DNA of 9,421 nt from Hydrogenothermaceae bacterium (GTDB lineage: Bacteria > Aquificota > Aquificae > Hydrogenothermales > Hydrogenothermaceae). Each line of letters begins with the position of its first letter. Position 1 is the stretch's first letter. A program made the translations under genes and the position numbers. The DNA lies in assembly GCA_026984415.1 (NCBI GenBank), contig JALSSE010000322.1:1-9421 (forward strand), given 5' to 3'. The notes beneath the pieces are model-generated. The model saw nothing but the letters and a program-made list of their open reading frames with translations, searched no databases and had not been told where the DNA came from. Shown in pieces: positions 6,088 to 9,421 of the stretch.

Positions 6088-7329
6088 ATGAGAAGAGTCG
6101 TCATTACTGGTTTAGGAGCAATAACACCTTTAGGGCATAATGTAAAAGATTTTTGGGAAGGTTTAATAAATGGCAAAAGTGGTATAGACACAATAAAAAG
6201 GTTTGACCCAGTTGCTTATAACCTTCCTGTACATATTGCAGGGGAAGTAAAAGATTTTGACCCTACAAAATATTTAGACCCTAAAGATGCTAAAAGAATG
6301 AGTGATTTTGTTAAGTTTTCTATGGTTGCAGCAAAAGAAGCTGTAGCTGATTCAGGGCTGGAACTTGATAAAATTAACCATGAAAAAGCAGGTGTTATTA
6401 TTGGAACCGGTATTGGCGGCTTAAGAGATATTGAAAATCAACAGCAGGTTTTAATGGAAAAAGGTGCAAGAAGGGTTTCTCCCTTCTTTATACCTTCAGG
6501 AATTGCCAACATGGCATCTGGTTATGTTTCTATTGAATTTGGATTCAAGGGACCGAACACATGTGTTGTAACAGCCTGTGCAACAGGAACCCACGCAATA
6601 GGAGATGCCTTTAAAATAATTCAGCGTGGAGATGCAGATATTATGATAGCTGGTGGAGCTGAATCTGCGATAACTCCCCTTGGAATTGCTGGATTTGCGA
6701 ATATGAAAGCTTTATCTACAAGGAATGACGAACCTCAAAAAGCTTCAAGACCTTTTGATGCAGAAAGAAACGGCTTTATAATGGGTGAAGGTGCCGGGAC
6801 TGTTGTTTTAGAAGAATTAGAACATGCCCTTGCAAGAGGGGCAAACATTTATGCAGAAGTTGTTGGTTATGGAATGACAGGGGATGCTTACCATATTACA
6901 GCTCCATGTGCCGATGCAGATGGTGCAATTAGAGTCATCACTGCTGCAATGAATGACGCAAGGGTAAATCCTGATGAGGTTGATTATATAAATGCCCACG
7001 GAACTTCAACACCTTTAAATGATAAAGTTGAAACACTTGCAATAAAAGAAGTTTTTGGAGAACATGCGTATAAGCTAAAAATAAGCTCAATTAAATCTAT
7101 GATTGGACATTTATTAGGTGCAGCTGGTGCAGTTGAAGCGGTGGCAACTGCATTAACTATAAAAAATGGGATAATACCACCAACAATAAATTATGAACAT
7201 CCAGACCCAGATTGCGATTTAGATTACGTACCAAACAAAGCTATTGAATACCCTGTAAAAGTGGCTGTGTCAAACTCTTTTGGGTTTGGTGGAACAAATG
7301 CATGTTTAGTATTTAAAGAGTATGAATGA
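6088..7329 (+). CDS. fabF: 3-oxoacyl-[acyl-carrier-protein] synthase II
   Basis: FabF condenses malonyl-ACP with acyl-ACP, extending the chain by two carbons. The 413-residue protein has the usual length and thiolase fold marks. The active-site nucleophile Cys164 is in TACATGTHA, the two catalytic histidines are His304 (NAHGTST) and His341 ([11 protein letters not shown]), and the conserved Lys336 is in SIKSMIG. The glycine-rich end [15 protein letters not shown] is typical. The complete Cys-His-His triad separates it from the chain-length-factor relatives. Its ribosome binding site (AAAGGAG) lies inside the end of acpP, so acpP and fabF are closely coupled. Its last codons overlap the rnc start by 8 nt. 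Confidence 0.98.
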   Translation: MRRVVITGLGAITPLGHNVKDFWEGLINGKSGIDTIKRFDPVAYNLPVHIAGEVKDFDPTKYLDPKDAKRMSDFVKFSMVAAKEAVADSGLELDKINHEKAGVIIGTGIGGLRDIENQQQVLMEKGARRVSPFFIPSGIANMASGYVSIEFGFKGPNTCVVTACATGTHAIGDAFKIIQRGDADIMIAGGAESAITPLGIAGFANMKALSTRNDEPQKASRPFDAERNGFIMGEGAGTVVLEELEHALARGANIYAEVVGYGMTGDAYHITAPCADADGAIRVITAAMNDARVNPDEVDYINAHGTSTPLNDKVETLAIKEVFGEHAYKLKISSIKSMIGHLLGAAGAVEAVATALTIKNGIIPPTINYEHPDPDCDLDYVPNKAIEYPVKVAVSNSFGFGGTNACLVFKEYE

Positions 7330-8065
7330 TTTTGCAGAAAACCCTATCTTTAAAGAAAGAGTTGAAAAATTAGAAAAAACATTAGGCTATAAATTTAAAG
7401 ATACATCACTTCTGATTTCTTCTATAACCCATAGTTCCTTTGTTGCTGAATATGACAGGGGAATTCAAGATTATGAGGTTTTAGAATTTTTAGGAGATGC
7501 AGTCCTCTCTTTAATAGTTAGTGAAATCCTCATTAAAGAATTTCCAAAGGCTAAAGAAGGAGAATTATCACAGCTACGTTCAGCAGTTATCAGCGAAGCG
7601 TATCTCTCAAGGCTTGCAAAAAAAATAGAATTAGGAAATTTTGTTCTATTAAGTAAAGGGGAAATTGCCCAGAAAGGAATGGAAAGGGAATCACTTTTAT
7701 GTGATGTTTTTGAGGCAATATTTGGTGCAATTTATGTAGATACTGATTACCATATAGAAGAACCAAGAAATGTTTTTAACAGACTCTTCAAAGAAACCCT
7801 ACTAAACGACATAAGGACAGAAAACATTCCAAGAGATTATAAATCCTTACTTCAGATATACACCCAGAGATATATGGGAATTACCCCAAAATATAAACTT
7901 GTTTCTGCTGTAGGACCAGAACACAGTAAAACATTTACAATGAAATGTGTAGTTAATGAAAAAGTTACAACAAAAGGGAAAGGAAAATCAAAAAAAGAAG
8001 CAGAATCTGAAGCAGCAAAAAAAGCTTATCTAAAACTCCAAAAGAAAAATAAGAAAGACAATTAA
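7322..8065 (+). CDS. rnc: Ribonuclease III
   Basis: RNase III cuts double-stranded RNA, chiefly in rRNA maturation and mRNA turnover. In the 247-residue protein the nuclease domain covers about 10-160, with signature [14 protein letters not shown] (51-64); Glu55 and Asp59 pair with Asp128 and Glu131 ([14 protein letters not shown]) to form the two-metal site, with spacing as in the Aquifex enzyme. The double-stranded RNA-binding domain runs from about 172 to 241 and ends in the typical [20 protein letters not shown]. Its N-terminus is some 10-15 residues longer than the shortest homologues. ATG 7322 overlaps the fabF stop (ATGAATGA) with only a weak AAAGAG upstream, so translation probably depends on ribosomes ending fabF. 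acpP-fabF-rnc is a widespread order. The stop overlaps the opposite gene's stop. Confidence 0.97.
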   Translation: MNDFAENPIFKERVEKLEKTLGYKFKDTSLLISSITHSSFVAEYDRGIQDYEVLEFLGDAVLSLIVSEILIKEFPKAKEGELSQLRSAVISEAYLSRLAKKIELGNFVLLSKGEIAQKGMERESLLCDVFEAIFGAIYVDTDYHIEEPRNVFNRLFKETLLNDIRTENIPRDYKSLLQIYTQRYMGITPKYKLVSAVGPEHSKTFTMKCVVNEKVTTKGKGKSKKEAESEAAKKAYLKLQKKNKKDN

Positions 8066-9421
8066 ACGTGTAAAAGTGAAAACTTAAACTCAATTTTTTC
8101 TTCGGGAAAGATATTTTTAACAGCATTTGTGTAATATTCCTTCTGTTTTTTGTATATTTCTTCTATTCTCTTTTTATTCTTCTCTTTTGTGATTTTATAA
8201 TCAAGAACAATTATTTTCCCATCTTTTTTATAAACGATATCAATAACTCCTTCAATATATCTGTTCTTCTCTTTCAATGTAAAAGGCATTTCTTTAAACA
8301 AAATTTGTGATGTGGATATCTCTTTATAATCATCACTTTTTAGAAAATTTTTTAGGATTTTCCTTGCATCTTTTTCAATATCACTGCGCAGCTCTTCACT
8401 TACATTAGCTATATTCTTTTCCAAAAGTAAAAGCAACTCTTCTTCTGCTTTTTTGGAGTCAGTTTCAAAGCTAAATTCTTCTAAAATTTTATGGATTAAA
8501 ATCCCTAACTGGATTGATTTATCTTTATATTGTTTAAAGTTTTCTTCAATTTCTTTAATCTGTTCTTCTTCTATTTTAGATTTTTCATTTTCTTTTCCTA
8601 CCAGTTCAGATACAGTTGTAAATCTTTTTGAAGAAATAGATTTTTCAAATTCTTCTCTCCAATTTTCTTCTTTATCCCTGATTTTATCTAATTCTTCTTT
8701 TAATTCCTGTGGTGTTTTTTTCTTCTTAAGTTCTTCCCAGTATTTTTTATTTTTTAAATTTATTTCTTTACTATTTCCACCAATTTTTATTTTTATTTTT
8801 TTCTCCCCAACTATTTTCCCAGTTTTAGTATTTTTTATATAAACTACTGTTTCCTTTCCTTTTACAAAATTTAAAAGGTTTTCAATATCTTTCATTAAAC
8901 CAGTTTTTTTAGAACCTATGAAAATCAATCTTTCTTTTGCCCTTGTCAAAGCTACATAAAGAATTCTTCTATTTTCTTTCTCCTTTAATTCCTTAACTAA
9001 CTCTCCATCAAAATTTTTAGACTGGGCTATTGTTTTTCCATTATCGGATATAATTTTAACCATCAATCTGCCTTTTACAGTGTAAAAACCATCATTTCTT
9101 GTATTCCTTTTCCTTGATAAATCTGGAATTATAACGACCTTTCCTTCAAGACCTTTTGCCTTATGCATAGTCATTATTCTTACAAAGTTATCATCTTCAA
9201 TTAAAAGCCCTTCTTCTTCTCTTGTATCTCTATTTTCTTCAATTAGATTTATAAAATCTCTAAGGTTAAAATTTTCCCTTTCAAGTCTCTGGGAATAATC
9301 TTTCAATTTTTGCAAATTGGCTAACTTTTGTTTTCCATCAGGAAAAACTGAAAAAACCTCAAAAACAGGTAAATTTTCAAAAATCTCTGAAACTATTCTG
9401 TAAAGACCCTTACTGTCTTTT
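8062..9421 (-). CDS. UvrD/AddA/RecB-type helicase-nuclease, C-terminal part; N-terminus beyond the right edge
   Basis: The frame is open to the right edge; 452 residues are visible and the gene continues outside. The TTG at 9315 is not a start, because coding similarity to superfamily 1 helicases continues through it (GKQKLANLQKL). In visible numbering, helicase motif V is MTMHKAKGLEGKVVIIPD (about 83-100) and motif VI is ILYVALTRAKERL (153-165). A lysine/glutamate-rich linker follows (about 175-300). The end is a RecB-family PD-(D/E)XK nuclease: GILIH (His310), GVIDI (Asp394), LDYK (Asp407, Lys409) and QKEYY (Gln426, Tyr430). A helicase fused to this nuclease is the layout of AddA and RecB, which process double-strand breaks for recombination. 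I lean to AddA-like, since the linker is compact. An AddB partner might lie beyond the edge. Confidence 0.9.
   Translation of the reverse strand, partial: KDSKGLYRIVSEIFENLPVFEVFSVFPDGKQKLANLQKLKDYSQRLERENFNLRDFINLIEENRDTREEEGLLIEDDNFVRIMTMHKAKGLEGKVVIIPDLSRKRNTRNDGFYTVKGRLMVKIISDNGKTIAQSKNFDGELVKELKEKENRRILYVALTRAKERLIFIGSKKTGLMKDIENLLNFVKGKETVVYIKNTKTGKIVGEKKIKIKIGGNSKEINLKNKKYWEELKKKKTPQELKEELDKIRDKEENWREEFEKSISSKRFTTVSELVGKENEKSKIEEEQIKEIEENFKQYKDKSIQLGILIHKILEEFSFETDSKKAEEELLLLLEKNIANVSEELRSDIEKDARKILKNFLKSDDYKEISTSQILFKEMPFTLKEKNRYIEGVIDIVYKKDGKIIVLDYKITKEKNKKRIEEIYKKQKEYYTNAVKNIFPEEKIEFKFSLLHV

Noticed and set aside
8074..8085. Hairpin AAGT-GAAA-ACTT followed by a T-run, as a terminator for rnc
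   Set aside because: The stem is only 4 bp with one G-C pair, and the T-run begins several bases later, so it is too weak to call.
8453..8842. Serine/phenylalanine-rich rightward ORF of 129 codons
   Set aside because: It is the antisense of the lysine/glutamate-rich linker of the helicase-nuclease, which explains its odd composition.
9313..9315. TTG as the start of the helicase-nuclease gene
   Set aside because: The frame stays open to the window edge and upstream residues continue the superfamily 1 helicase pattern; motifs I-IV must lie further upstream.

Overview
The window reads as chromosomal DNA of a low-GC (about one third G+C by eye), lysine/glutamate/isoleucine-rich, probably thermophilic bacterium. 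AGA/AGG arginine codons, strong GGAGG ribosome binding sites set 5 nt before the start, and the gene content point to the Aquificota; a Sulfurihydrogenibium-like organism is my best guess, from general familiarity and not from a search. Genes are closely packed, the longest gene-free stretch is about 140 nt, and I see no mobile element, CRISPR array, rRNA or tRNA.

Layout. 1-4965 is a leftward block of four genes: an N-formylglutamate amidohydrolase-family protein (4965-4168), a QEGLA-motif DUF1704 protein related to MATCAP-type zinc carboxypeptidases (4171-2315, ATGA overlap with the previous gene), biotin synthase bioB (2263-1244), and a large protein of unknown function cut by the left edge (1094-1). 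5084-8065 is a rightward block fabG-acpP-fabF-rnc: three core fatty-acid-synthesis genes plus RNase III, in a gene order common across bacteria. 8062 to the right edge, leftward, is the C-terminal part of a UvrD/AddA/RecB-type helicase-nuclease, tail to tail with rnc and sharing TTAA.

Regulation. bioB appears to have its own control inside the leftward block: a promoter near the end of the DUF1704 gene followed directly by a BirA-type biotin operator (TTGTTAACC, 14 nt, AGTTTACCA) that abuts the bioB ribosome binding site. The divergent gap 4966-5083 holds an extended -10 promoter for the fab genes and a weaker -10 for the amidohydrolase gene. The gap after bioB holds two inverted repeats and an orphan ribosome binding site with a two-codon ORF, ahead of the unknown gene.

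How it fits together. FabG, ACP and FabF are the elongation machinery for ACP-bound acyl chains, which normally also supply the pimeloyl precursor of biotin; BioB performs the last biotin step, and biotin is needed by acetyl-CoA carboxylase, the entry to fatty acid synthesis. The amidohydrolase/QEGLA pair is the least understood part: two metal-dependent enzyme-like proteins, translationally coupled, with no known bacterial substrate that I am aware of. The left-edge protein seems to be built from repeated winged-helix-like modules and is the other real unknown.
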